Below are positions 35,101-45,957 of a DNA stretch of 64,000 nt, piece by piece (the first letter of the stretch is position 1; the number at the start of each line of letters is the position of its first letter). The DNA is taken from positions 16,013,625 to 16,077,624 of the forward strand of contig JABAKD010000016.1 in the NCBI GenBank assembly GCA_012845835.1, written 5' to 3'. The notes beneath the pieces were generated by a model, which saw nothing but the letters and a program-made list of their open reading frames with translations, did no database searches and had not been told where the DNA came from. Origin of the DNA: Undaria pinnatifida (lineage: Eukaryota; Sar; Phaeophyceae; Laminariales; Alariaceae). The position numbers and the translations under genes were made by a program.

Positions 35101-38100
35101 ACCCCCTTCCGAAGGAGTGCGTTAATAGGACGAAGTCTCTTCGATAAGTCGGGCAAAAATTTGCGGTAATAGTTGATACCACCCATGAGTGCGCGCACCT
35201 GCTTAACGTCAGTGGGCATCGGCATATTGGTCAATGCCGACACTTTTTCCGAATTTGGGCGTAGGCCTGCTGGAGAAATGGAGTGGCCTAGAAAGTTCGC
35301 ATCGGTAGCGCCCAAACGCGCCTTCGAGGGGGAAAGCTTGAGATTGTGCTTTCGAAGGCGTTCGAAGAGAGAGCGAATCGTCCGAACATGCGTTACCGGG
35401 TCGGAGTCGAACACGATGACGTCGTCGAGGTAAGCTGCCACCTGTGTCAAACCTTTGATCACCTCATTGATAACCTTGACGAACCACCCAGGCGAGGCGC
35501 TGCTGCCCTGGGGCATAACGAGCCATTCATAAAGGCCCGTGGGTGTGCAGAACGCTGTAAGGGGAACTGTGTCCTTGTGTGCCGTTATCTGGTGGAACGA
35601 GGAAACCAAGTCGAACAGGGAAAACACCCGACCTGAGCCCAAGGAGTCCAGGACCTGGTCCACGCGCGGAATCGGCAGTTGACTGAGCTTGCTAATTTGG
35701 TTGAGTTTCTTGTAGTTCACCGTGATCCTCACACCGCCAGATTTCTTCGGGATGACCACCAGCGGGCTCGAGTACGGTGAGGTCGAGTGCTGAATCAGCC
35801 CAGCCGCGAGGTACTGGTTAAGGGTCGCGTCCACTTCTCTGGCCAGTATAGGGTTTATGCGATGGGGCCGTGAAGTGACCGGAGCGCTGCCCTCCGGAAC
35901 CGAGATTTCAAAGGGCATTAGGGAGCATGACCCAAAATCCGTCTTCGAGGTGGAGAACACGTCAGAAAAGTCGCAGAGCACATCCCCCAGTTGCTCAATG
36001 GTCGGGGGGTCCCAACCAGGGTCGTGTAAGTCGAACGCAATCTCCCGCAGGTGCGGTGGGAGTCGGGCCCAGACGCGTAGAAATGCAGAACGTTGGACCG
36101 GGTTCAAACGTTCCATAAGCGTCGGCGAGGGCGACGGTACGGCGGGAACTATCTCCTCCGCGCCGGTCGGGCTCGCGACCGCAGAGACCTGGCTGTCCGA
36201 AGTCTGGCCAGGGTGGGGACCCGCAGCCTTGATAGGGTGTTGTAAGGCACCCAGCGGGATGCGCAAAAGTGGGGCGTCGGCGACCCCGATAAGGTCGCCT
36301 GGCTCGAGGTCCGCGACACCTATGACGGGAAGCACCTGTCGTCCTGAAGCAACAAAGTGTTTCTGTCCCGAAAGAACATCCGGCTGCGGCAGTATGTCGA
36401 CAAGATAGTGTCCTGTGAGCGCAGGAGAGCCGTTACTGCGCACCAAGTTGACCTCGAGCAGTTGGGGCTCGTCCGACAAAGAGACGCCTGTAGAGCCATC
36501 ATAGCGAAGGTGGAAAGCACCGTTCGATGCTGCGGGGTCGACGGCATAAGCCGCTACGCCTGCTGTGGCGTGGTGGGACAACGTCAGCTCGCCCAAAACC
36601 CGATTATCGAGAGGACGAGGGGGCAGGGCGCGGTATGAACGGGTGTTGAAGCGCATCCAACTGTCGCGGCCCAGCAAGACAGCGTGCTGCATGACCGAAG
36701 GAGGGACCACGCATGCCCACACCGCGAGAGAGCATGTTGGTTCTTTTTCGAGGAAGAATTGAACGCTCAGACGGATGTGGGTCGCGGTCCGTAAAGGGGC
36801 GGATTCGCCAAAGCCACCCCAGGAGCGAGGGCTGCTAGGCCGCTCGCACGTCGATGAGGCGGCGCCTACCGATAGCATACGATCCAACACGTCACGACGG
36901 ATGAAGGTTTGGGGGGAGCCAGTGTCAAGCAGCGCTGTACATATGTAGGGCGCAATAGCGCCCCCTCCGCTATGTATTGCAATATCGGTAGTGAAAGAAT
37001 CGTCGTCCAGCGTCACGGTACCCCCAACGAGGCAGGGGCCATGTTCTGGCAGTGCGCGGTCTGAGGCGCCGCGAGAAGCTACCGCCAAAACCTCCGGGCT
37101 TTGATCGGCGGGTGTACCCGAAAAATAGGCCGAAGGAGGGCCTTGGGCAGCGCCGACCGCGGTCCCCAAACGCGACTGCTGAGCGGACGAAATTTCATGG
37201 ATTCCAGCATTCCCGGTGGGCCTGCGGAATCGACGAGGGGAGGCCGGGTGTGGCGATCCGTCCTCGCAGTCGCGAATTGCTTCGCGAACGGCAGAGAGTG
37301 CCTCACCGAGCAAATTTTTTCCTCTCCACTTGTGTGGATCCTTGGCGTGGGGGTCGTCCGCCCGGAGACCTATACCCCACACAGTGTCTAGAGGACTGGC
37401 CTCTGCCAGAAATTTGTTGCCAGTGCTCAAAAGGTGATTTTTCATGGCTGGGTTCTGCGTAAATTTGGCATAGTTGCCAGATAACACGGCGTTTTGCTTC
37501 TCCCTGTCCCAAACGGCGGCGTCAAAATTGCGCACGCCTCGACCGACGCGTTTGTGTGTGCTGGGGTCAGACGATGACATGATGAGCTCCACTGCGCGAT
37601 GGTCTTTAAAAAGCCGAGCCTTTTCAGCCATCATAAACTGCTCCGCGCAAGAATATGAGACGTCGTCGACGACAAACGACGAAGGAGACCACTGCGAGAA
37701 AAAGGACGGCGGCTGCCAGAACAACACTACTTTGTCTGTAGAGTATTCGAGGGAAGGGTCAAAAGTCGACGGTGCCAACCCGTCGGAGGCCGTGTTAGGC
37801 ATATGAGCTTGTAATGTCCCCGTCTGGGGACACCAGTCTCTGGCACTTTGGGCCTGCAGCGTCCCCGTCTGAGGACGCCCGGCCTCGGGAGCACGACGCG
37901 AGCCCGAACCCACGGGTGGTCGCGTCGTGGCCTTGTCGCTCTTTGGCGTAAAATCGCAAGGAACTGCTCTCACTGCACCCGAAGGGACAGGGGGCTCGGA
38001 GCTGTTACTGCTTGACGAGAGGCGCGATTCTTCCGTATCTTCACGGGAATAGCGTCCAGCTGATCGGGCTGGAGGCCGTGGCGTCACCACTGGCCCGTTG

Positions 38101-38879
38101 CGCAGTGTCGGATCTATATCCTGTGCCACTGGGGCAGACGTAGCCTGATGCACGTGGGTTAGCGTGCTTAAAGACGGAGCAGGGCCCGTAGACCCTGTGG
38201 GCGTCTTCGAGAGCGGGGCTCGGGCACGTGGAAATAAATTCTTCGCCCGAGAGGGCTCCTTCCCGTTAGCCCTCTTGGAGGAGAGAGACGAGGTAGCTAA
38301 GCTTGTCGGCTCCTCCTTGATGGGAAAAAGGATAGAGCGCCCGCTACTATCGCGAGGAGACACCGACTCAAATCTTGGAAAAGATCTCGGTGCATATGGG
38401 TTGGCTTTCCCACACCTCAAGCCAACCGCCGCTTTACGGTCAGAAAGAAGCGGAGACGAACCCGTTCGCGTATGGAGGCGACGCGTCGTCGCCGCAGTTG
38501 TCTTGCTGCGCGACGCGTGCCTGAGGGGAGCGTGCAAGGTGCAGGCTCCTGAGTCATGGTTAAGGGGGGCAGCGTTAGGGGCGCGTGCCTCCGTTGTCGA
38601 GCTTGAGCCACGGCAGGGGTTAACGGCGTTGGAAGCACTGGTCCCCATTGCCGAACTCGGACCATGATCGAGGGGGGCGTTACTGTGGGCGCGCACCCCC
38701 TTCGTAGAAAATGTAGCCTGGCTGGGGGGGGGCATACTGGGAGCCCTGGTCCCCACCGCCGGCACTGCGCCGTGAAAGTCATCAGGCGACGTAGGAGCCC
38801 TTGGGCTCTTGACAGAAGTAATTTGTGCCGCGCCACGTGTAAGGCGAACGACAGGCACACGAGCATCTTGTGAAATCAA
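32130..38879 (-). other. pol region of the young Gypsy element
   Basis: In order: Ser/Pro/Arg-rich linker (residues 1-380), NADAR (about 383-535), aspartic protease with LLDTGSPQTF (about residue 650), reverse transcriptase (about 1000-1190, with YLDD near 1150), RNase H (about 1300-1420, opening HVYCDACIDG), a long linker, an H2C2-type zinc-binding region, and integrase with SVDYFGPL, SDNGLQF and GGVERVN supplying the D,D,E residues. The reverse transcriptase motif LPIPRVDQVLDSLGSG is typical Ty3/Gypsy. Treated as a recent element with about two interruptions in pol overall. Confidence 0.9.
37275..37733 (-). other. NADAR (YbiA-like) domain within Gypsy pol
   Basis: About 150 residues: VVLFWQPPSFFSQWSPSSF, VVDDVSYSCAEQFMMAEKA, SSSDPSTHKRVGRGVRNFD, AVWDREKQNAVLSGNYAKF, LLSTGNKFLAEASP, VWGIGL, then GKNLLGEALSAVRE. 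Comparison from memory with E. coli YbiA matches the aromatic start, the (S/A)E-(H/Q) motif with its glutamate, the 'QAQK/MAEK' helix, GR, W..K, KF.Q, LL.T, the WG.G turn and the closing GKN.LG..L..(V/L)R. In NADAR enzymes the conserved Glu and the WG..GKN region line the NAD/ADP-ribose-like pocket, and all are kept here. The domain sits between the gag stop and the protease, where no standard Gypsy domain is expected. Confidence 0.88.
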
Positions 38880-38942
38880 AGGAAGTGTCCCCGACAGTGC
38901 CGTCGGCGTACGGGTCGGGTGTGCCGTACCGCCGTCGCCCTG

Positions 38943-41894
38943 TCAGTTGCCAGTGCGAAAGGTACCTGGTTGGCGCGCGTTGGGGTTTCCGCTCGGATTG
39001 TGGGTTGCCCCGAAACGTTTCCCCGGAGCAGACACGGAAGCCGAGGAGGCTGGTGAGGGCGGGACAGAACCTTGTTGGCCAGGCGTGTATGTGCTGTTGT
39101 TGTTACCGCTGTGGCTGTTTGTCTGTCCCTGGTCCCGTGGGTACCCTCGTGATTGGTTTGAACGATTTCGGCGATTTTTGTTGTACGTTTGCGAGCGAGA
39201 AGAGCGTCCGTCGCGGCGGTAGCTAACCATACGTGCTTGCCACCGTCGGAAAACGTCATCATCGCCAAGTTGGCCAAGTTCAGGGTTTAGACAGCCGCTG
39301 GCGTTGATAAAGGGATGCCTACAGTTGCGTAAGGAATGAGTGTCTTCGTGACAGTTGAGGCAATGACCCCTGTTTTCTCGGAGAGCCGCGGCGCGGGCAG
39401 AGGGCGTGAGGAGGCCGCTCCAGAGGGGAGGGTCGTCGGTCTTAAACGAGGCACTAACAGCGAAAACTTCTGCATAGTGTTGTTCTTCTAGGGGCCAGCA
39501 GTTGGACATTTTGTCGAGCCAGGGGTCGGTGGAAGCAACAATCGGCATGACAATCGGATTATGGCTCGAACCCGTCTGCCAAGAAGGCGACTGAGACAGC
39601 ACTCGGCCCTGGCCGCGCCCATGAACGGCGGGCCGGGGCCCCGACGGGGCGGATGACCGCGATCCCGTCGAAGAAACAGGTAGAGTAAAATTTTTTTCGC
39701 CGTTGACGGCAGGTGTCTTATTATGCGCCAAGTCACTGAACGCTTTCCACATGGCATCTAACGAGGCGTATGGCCGTGGGTCCGTAGCCTTCGAGCCAGG
39801 GTATAACGTAGGCATGAGCGTCGGAAACTGCTCGTTGACCGCCATCCTAACCACCTCCAGCACGACATCCGTCCCCGGGGACAAAACACGCTCACTCCCC
39901 GTGACTGCCGATACTAGCACACGGAACTCCCGACTGAAATCAGAAAAAGGCGTGCCGTTACACAATCCAAAAGTATGCAACTTAGTGTAGCCTTCGCCCG
40001 TGTCGACCCGGTCAAAGTGTGTCACGAGCAGGCGTAGCAGGAGGGTGAGAGCCTCGGGCCCAGATGCTCCTCCGTCCAACGCTCTTGACACCTGTCCAAA
40101 AAAACCGTCGATCAAGGTGGTCATGCGAGCGGTCGTGGGCCTGTCAGGTGTTATGGCACGGTTGAATGCCAGGCGGAGGGGGTGGATCCAACCGGGAACC
40201 CACGTGGGGGCACGTACACCCTCTTGGCAACGGTCGTCACAGCGCATGAGTATGTCAGTCATGGCAGACCGAACCGAACGTGTGAGTTGCTGGGTGCCGT
40301 CAGACTTGTTCAAAGAGGCGGGGAACGGTAGCACAGAAATGCGTGATACGTCCTTGTGGGAGAGCTTAACATAGGCGCGCCTAACCGAGTCATCGAGCGT
40401 GGATTTAGCTAGAGCCGCGGCGGTAGCAAGTTCGGCGGTACGCTCGCGAGCCAAATCCGAAGAAACAGGCTTGGTGTGGTCACCCGACACAGTAAGTTTG
40501 CTCAGCCGGTCGGCGGACGAGGCAATATCCACCAGAGAAGGAGTTACTTGCCTCCTGCCAGCTACCACGGTCACCTCGCCGTGGTCCGTGTTGGAGCTCG
40601 AAGACGAGCGGGAGGACGTTGACGACCCGTCCCACGCTGAGGGCCCTCGTGTGCTGTTTCGCCGTCCTCCGGTGCCTCCTCCCGAGCTGCGACCGCCGCC
40701 CCGGTTGGTTCGGGCCTGGTTGCTTCCTTGGCGGCGCTGTGGGCCACCACCAGTACCCGACGCTCCTCCCGCGCTTCCACCACCGTTGCCACCACCGCGA
40801 CGGTTGTGGTGGCCACCACTCCCATCGTTTTCCCCGTTTCCCCCACTCTGGCCGCCACCACCCCCGGAGTTGCCACCTCCACGGTTGCGGTCCCCCCGAT
40901 CACGGCTGCCACCGCGCCGCTGTTTGGTGGAGCGCCTTCCTTCCAGCGCTTCCTTTGGAGTCGGCCACAGGACTGGGTCAGGGGCGTCGTCGTGGGCCAA
41001 TCTTAAGGCTTTGACCAAAGCGAGGGTAGGTGCTCGCCTCATCTGCCCGAAGGCGGACGAGTTGTCCCGGCGAGCCCAGACTGCTCCGACCGAAAGGTCT
41101 TCCGCCTTGAACGACGACCGTCGCTCTGAAGTTAGAAGGGCCTTGGCCGCTGCTATCACTGCCTCCGCCAGATGCGCCGAGAACTCGACCCTCGGCGTGG
41201 TAGCCATGTATTGGACGCTGCCAGACATGAAAACGTCGTCCCCGGGTCGTGTATCTTGGGAGGCAACACTCAGCGGGCGCGCCGAGGAAGGAGCAGCTCT
41301 CGCCGGAGTCGATGTAGCTGAGAGGGCAACGGCTTGGCGTGCCCTTTCGACCGCACGGGATGCCTCACGAGCAGCGGCTCTCGCCTGGTCGATGGCGTGA
41401 TCCTCACGGCGTCGACGTTCGTCGTCTAACCGTTTGCGTTCCTCTCGTCGAAGCAGGGTCGCGTTGGCTTCGTCGAGAGCTCTTTGGGCCCGAGAAATTT
41501 CAGACTCTGAGTCTGAGGGGCCAGCATGGGAGCGCTGGTCTCCGTAGCTCTGGGGAAGGCGCTCTGTCGAGCGCGGAGAGGTCTGATGTCGACGGTGGTG
41601 CTCTGAGGACAGCTGGAGATGCTCCCTCGAGGCTGGGGATATTTGTCGTCGTGATGTCTCCGCACCCGGTAGGAGTTTTTCCGCCTCGTCGACCGGCGAG
41701 TCGGGGTGGTCGGACCGTGTGCCGTGTTGTTGACTGGTGTTGGAGTCACTATCGTCGTCCAGGTTTTCGGCGCGTCCACCTCGTCTCGATTCGCGGGACC
41801 TCGAGCGTTCCCGTCCTTCTCCCTGGGCCTCCTGGATGGGGCGCGCGGAGGACCGCATCCTGCCCGAGTAGCCCCCATCGTCGCTGGTGGACAT
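38943..41894 (-). other. gag of the young Gypsy element (983 codons, open)
   Basis: Begins MSTSDDGGYSGRMRSSARP, with an Arg/Ser/Glu-rich N-terminus, a predicted coiled region (RAQRALDEANATLLRREERK), a Gly/Arg-rich low-complexity stretch, a capsid-like middle, and a CCHC zinc knuckle CLNCHEDTHSLRNC near the C-terminus. Larger than ordinary Ty3/Gypsy gag. Only 63 bases separate it from the first pol Met, in a different frame, so pol expression probably uses a recoding or separate-initiation mechanism known for the family. Remnants of the same protein open the old copy. Confidence 0.85.
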
Positions 41895-44623
41895 GGTGCC
41901 TAGGAGCAGTGAAGGGGGGGGGGATACGAACGACGCGTGAAGAAGCTATGGAGACAGATAAATTGTTGTGGTGTTCCTGCTCCAAGGGGCGGTATATCTG
42001 TGTTTCAGCAAACAGCAACAATATGGGCCTTAAAGCCGTCCAGCCTTAGTGATGGTAGCAGCCACGTCAACTAGCCGTATAAGAGGAGTACAGCAGTAAC
42101 AAGGTACCAATCATCATAACCGCAACATAAGAGCAGCGCCCAGTCTGACCGTAGGGTATATGGGTAACGCCCGCACGACCCGCAGCACAAGGAGCCAAAA
42201 CTGGGCAGCACTGACCCCAACCGCAGTGCAGGGGGTGCAACACAGTAAGGGTACGTCTGCAGCCATCGCACTTAAACAGGCATCATTCGACCTAGGCTGG
42301 GGGAGGTAGCACAGGAGAGCGTCGCCCAAAACGCCCACGCTCATCGGACCAAAACAGGCAGCATTTACCCTAGGTGTAGTGTAGGGGTGGAAGCACAGTG
42401 TAAGATCGCCCAACACGCCGTCGCTCATCGCACCAAAACAGGCAGCATTTACCCTAGGTGTAGTGTAGGGGTGGAGCACAGTGTAAGATCGCCCAACACG
42501 CTGACACTCAGCGCACCAAAACGGGCAGCATTTACCCTAGGTGTAGTGTAGGGGTGGAAGCACAGTGAAAGGTCACCCAACACGCTGACACTCGTCGCAC
42601 CAAAACAGGCAGCATTTACCCTAGGTGTAGTGTAGGGGTGGAAGCACAGTGAAAGATCGCCCAACACGCTGACACTCATCGCACCAAAACGGGCAGTATA
42701 ACCCCCCCAACGAAGTAGTTTCCCCCGACCGCACTAAAGGGGGACGGTCGCGCCTGCAGTAGTGCTGATTGCTGCAGTATCACTGCTGTGTTCACAGGTA
42801 ACGGTAATTTCAACCGCACCAAGATGGGTAGTGTAGTACCAACACCAGCTGTAGAAAAATGTGCACGCCCACAGTCAAATAGAAAGGCTGTTTGCCCCCA
42901 AAGGTACCGCATTAAACGGGCTGTTCTCCACTGCACTAGTAAAAACTGTGAAGCGCAGTATCTCCGCGAACTGTGTAGTAAGCGCTCTGTAACGGGCAGT
43001 AGCTGTCCGAACATGTGCAGAGAAGAAGAAAAAAAAAATTCCAGCGTAGACCCTAGCAATATCGTGAAGGGCAGCACATGTACGGGCAGGAAGACGGCCT
43101 AACGCCCGTACAGCTGAAAAAAAAAATCCGTACCCGCTCCCACCGATAAAGGGACAGTTACGTTGACAGCAGTGCGGAGTGCCGCACGGTCACAGCTGTG
43201 CATACACAGAAAGTGGTATTATAGTCCCCGCGTACCCATGAATGGGAGAATATAGGGCATCGCACATACCAACAGCCTTGCCCAAACAGCCAGCACAGAG
43301 TTTCAGCGTTCACTAGGTTCAAGTTCTAGTCACGGAGGGGCCAGGACGAAAAAAAAACTCTCGAATCGAACTTGCAAGGAGCACTCGCACAGCAGTGGGG
43401 GGTGTCAGAGCTGCGGTGCTGTAACTGTGGACGCTGGGGCAGTGAAGGGTCGAGCTATGTGGTGTATGAGCAGGAGCAAAGTAGGCGGCTTGGCTGCTGT
43501 ACAGTGACTTCTACAGCAGAGAATCCGGCGGTATATGGCAGGCATTGACAGCGAGCCCATTGTGCTGCACTGTAGTTGGCACCTCTGCAAAAATGATGGT
43601 GGTTGAAGCTACGCGACGGACAGCAGTAGTGGAACGCTGTTGATCGAGAAAGATCGGAGAGGGGTCCGAGGTGCCAAATTCGTAGCTGGTACTAATTTCG
43701 GCAGAAAGGGGGCACAAGGGCAGCTGCTTGTTCGACGCACAAGAATGATCGACGTACGTACTGAAACCCATACGATAACGCGTGTACTGGAAAATTTGCC
43801 AAACGAAAAAGCCCAAACATTCCACGAGCACCGCCTGTTTCTTCCCAGGTAGATCACAAAGAAGGAGCCCCGACATGAGCTCCTAGAGCACGGTGCCCGT
43901 AGTCCAAGGGGTCCCGCGAAGGACGGTCTGGCACCGACAGCAAGGATGTGCTGGGCGATGGGCTCTCTCAGCGAGCGAAGTCCCCTTCGAATGTCATTCG
44001 AAGGGTTGATTCCAGTATGCTTGTGGCATGTCGTGCATATGCCTCCGAGCCCCAAAGCGCGAAAAAAAAAGTACGAGTCGATGGCCGATCTTGGGGCTTG
44101 TGCTGGCAACTCGCGGATATGTGCTGTGCAACATGCTGGCAGAGCGCGGAGCAAACAAGTCTGATGGGTGGGGCTCGGGCAGTTCCACTGCGGAGTGGTC
44201 TATGACCAGCTGGCGGTGAACTGATGCGGCCAAAGGCCGGGACGAGGGGTGTGCTCCGAAGAGCAGTGTCGTCCGCCTGTACTCGGAAAGTGTCCTCTGT
44301 GTGGTGCGTGCCCAGCAACCAACAGGAGGGACCAAAATTCGAGACGAGGAGTGTGCTCCGCAGAGCAGAGTCGTACGCACGTACTTGGAAGGTGTCGTCC
44401 GTGTGGTACGTGCGCGGCGACCAACAGGAGGGGCCCCCGCCATCTCACTGCTGTTGTGGTCGCCGTTGTAGGAGGAAGGGCGCTCCCTCCATTGAGAAGC
44501 CACCCGAGAAGGAACAGGGGTTGTGGGCTCGATGGAAAGCAAAAGCAAAATCGCTACGAAAAAAAAATCGGAGAAACCGGAAGAACGCTGCCACAATAGC
44601 ACATCAAGCTCGACGACGCCACT
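41895..44623 (-). other. Long leader of the young Gypsy element
   Basis: About 2.7 kb between the 5' end repeats and gag. No protein is recognised. It contains the 84-bp tandem repeat (42,270-42,700), a perfect 10-bp hairpin CCCTTCGAAT / ATTCGAAGGG (43,983-44,005), and a roughly 100-base unit present twice at about 44,235-44,430 ('gtgtgctccg.agagcag..tcgt', 'accaacaggaggg'). Confidence 0.7.
42270..42705. repeat. About 84-bp tandem repeat in the Gypsy leader, four full units plus partials
   Basis: Units contain CAGGCAGCATTTACCCTAGG, TGTAGTGTAGGGGTGGAAGC, 'acagtgaaagatcgcccaacacgctgacactcatcgcacc'. Full units start near 42,350, 42,433, 42,516 and 42,599, with degenerate edges on both sides. 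The period is close to 28 codons and is open on the minus strand (HPYTTPRVNAACFGAMSV per unit), though no long frame crosses the whole array. Confidence 0.9.
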
Positions 44624-44762
44624 TGTGAAGTTAATAGGTGGGGACACAGAGTGCCCCCTGCAGGTCTGCCAATTGAGCAGGTCTTCGGAGAGTACTCACT
44701 TTCGTTCCTTCGTAGAGATGTAGCTTTATTCGTTTCCACCAGAGCCCGGGATAGCTTCTGAG
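44624..44762 (-). repeat. Partial LTR (R-U5-like) next to the 5' LTR
   Basis: 139 bases matching the downstream half of the LTR, from CTCAGAAGCTATCCC just after the hairpin to the CTTCACA end. They are followed, like the full LTR, by AGTGGCGTCGTCG. One base difference from the full LTR was seen. Nineteen bases containing a second primer-binding site separate it from the complete LTR. Confidence 0.9.
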
Positions 44763-44781
44763 TCCTGCCGACGACGCCACT
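44763..44781 (-). other. Primer-binding site of the young Gypsy element
   Basis: Minus-strand TGGCGTCGTCGGCAGGA begins two bases after the LTR end. It has the obligatory TGG complementary to a tRNA CCA end. The same TGGCGTCGTCG occurs after the partial LTR at 44,624, and a related TGGCAACGTCG occurs in the miniature element at 13,358. The tRNA was not identified. Confidence 0.7.
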
Positions 44782-45050
44782 TGTGAAATTAATAGGTGGG
44801 GACACAGAGTGCCCCCTGCAGGTCTGCCAATTGAGCAGGTCTTCGGAGAGTACTCACTTTCGTTCCTTCGTAGAGATGTAGCTTTATTCGTTTCCACCAG
44901 AGCCCGGGATAGCTTCTGAGATCGGAGGCGCGTGCCTCCGATCTAATTCCTAATTTCCCCGAATATAAACCGCCAACCTTATCATACGAAACCCATCCAA
45001 ATGATCTCAAATTCGGATACCTACAGGCCTTTCGAGGCCGTATCTTAACA
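44782..45050 (-). repeat. 5' LTR of the young Gypsy element
   Basis: 269 bases, no difference found from the 3' LTR. The adjoining flank begins CATG (45,051-45,054), matching CATG at 30,392-30,395 on the other side. Hairpin copy at 44,919-44,944. Confidence 0.95.
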
Positions 45051-45120
45051 CATGGCACGAGAGAGCGGATTGTAATTCCGCTGACGTTGTGAGCAGCAAC
45101 GGCTGCTCGGGAAAAAACGA

Positions 45121-45380
<260 letters not shown>

Positions 45381-45394
45381 ACATAATGCCCCAT

Positions 45395-45957
45395 GGCGCT
45401 GCTCTCTGGCCCCGTTTCGCTCGCTAATCTGCGGAAGTGATAGCTCTCGCGCCTGTCGATCCCGCCATTCGCTGGAGTGCTCTGCACTTTTTTTCCGTCT
45501 TCCGTTCTTCGTTTGAGGTTTTTGCTGTAGTAGCATTTTCCCTGAGGCTTTGTAGCCTCGCAGGGTAGAGGTGTGGGAGTAGGTTGTGAAGAGGCCGCAT
45601 CTTCGAGTCATGTTGTAGACCGTGGAACCGGTGCTTCCCCGAATCTTCCATATTTCTGCGTATACGGCTCATCAGGGTGGGCTAGTGATATGGTATTCCC
45701 CTGGGAGCCTAACAAGGCGTAATATATGGGGTGTGGCTGGGTATAAAAGGGGTTCACATGCCTGAAGGCATGTGTGTGTATTAATAGGAAAAAGAGGATG
45801 ATGCTTTTGCCTCGCGGAATTGAACGCTATTCAGTTCGTCAGTGGCGTGTGCGGAACTAATGCAAGAGCTTATCTAGTACTACGGAGTACAAGCGAGTGA
45901 TCAACGTGGAACCTGCCTAGTAGAGAAACCTGCAAAGAGTGGCCCGTGTTTGTAACA
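45395..45957 (+). mobile_element. 3' end of a third LTR element (272-bp LTR)
   Basis: An LTR at 45,686-45,957 (TGATATGG ... TGTAACA) follows the purine tract AGGGTGGG. The 140 bases before it (from about 45,548) match the 3' untranslated ends of both Gypsy copies: AGGTGTGGGAGT, GCATCTTCGA.TCATG, CATATTTCTGC, GGCTCATCAGGGTGGGCTAG. The LTR itself is a different sequence: TATAAAA at 45,742, perfect hairpin CACATGCC / GGCATGTG at 45,755-45,774. No coding part is recognised nearby. The young element sits in sequence just upstream and may have interrupted it. A fossil fragment. Confidence 0.8.

Larger units (their letters stand above)
30396..45050 (-). mobile_element. Young Ty3/Gypsy (chromovirus-like) element with NADAR domain, 14.7 kb
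   Basis: Bounded by 269-bp LTRs (30,396-30,664 and 44,782-45,050) that are identical base for base by eye, and flanked on both sides by CATG, a 4-bp target duplication. Parts in minus-strand order are: 5' LTR, primer-binding site, a 2.9-kb leader with tandem repeats, gag, pol (N-terminal linker, NADAR, protease, reverse transcriptase, RNase H, integrase, chromodomain-like tail), a 0.85-kb 3' untranslated segment with purine tract, and 3' LTR. Identical LTRs mean a very recent insertion. The element looks nearly whole, with about two interruptions in pol. It is unusually long for Ty3/Gypsy because of the leader and the NADAR-bearing linker. Confidence 0.95.

Noticed and set aside
40399-41400. 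333-codon open frame on the + strand
   Set aside because: Lies antisense to the gag frame of the young Gypsy element. It is Pro/Arg-rich as expected of the shadow of a GC-rich gene.
42270-42705. CRISPR array
   Set aside because: The whole unit is repeated without unique spacers, and it lies inside a eukaryotic retroelement leader.
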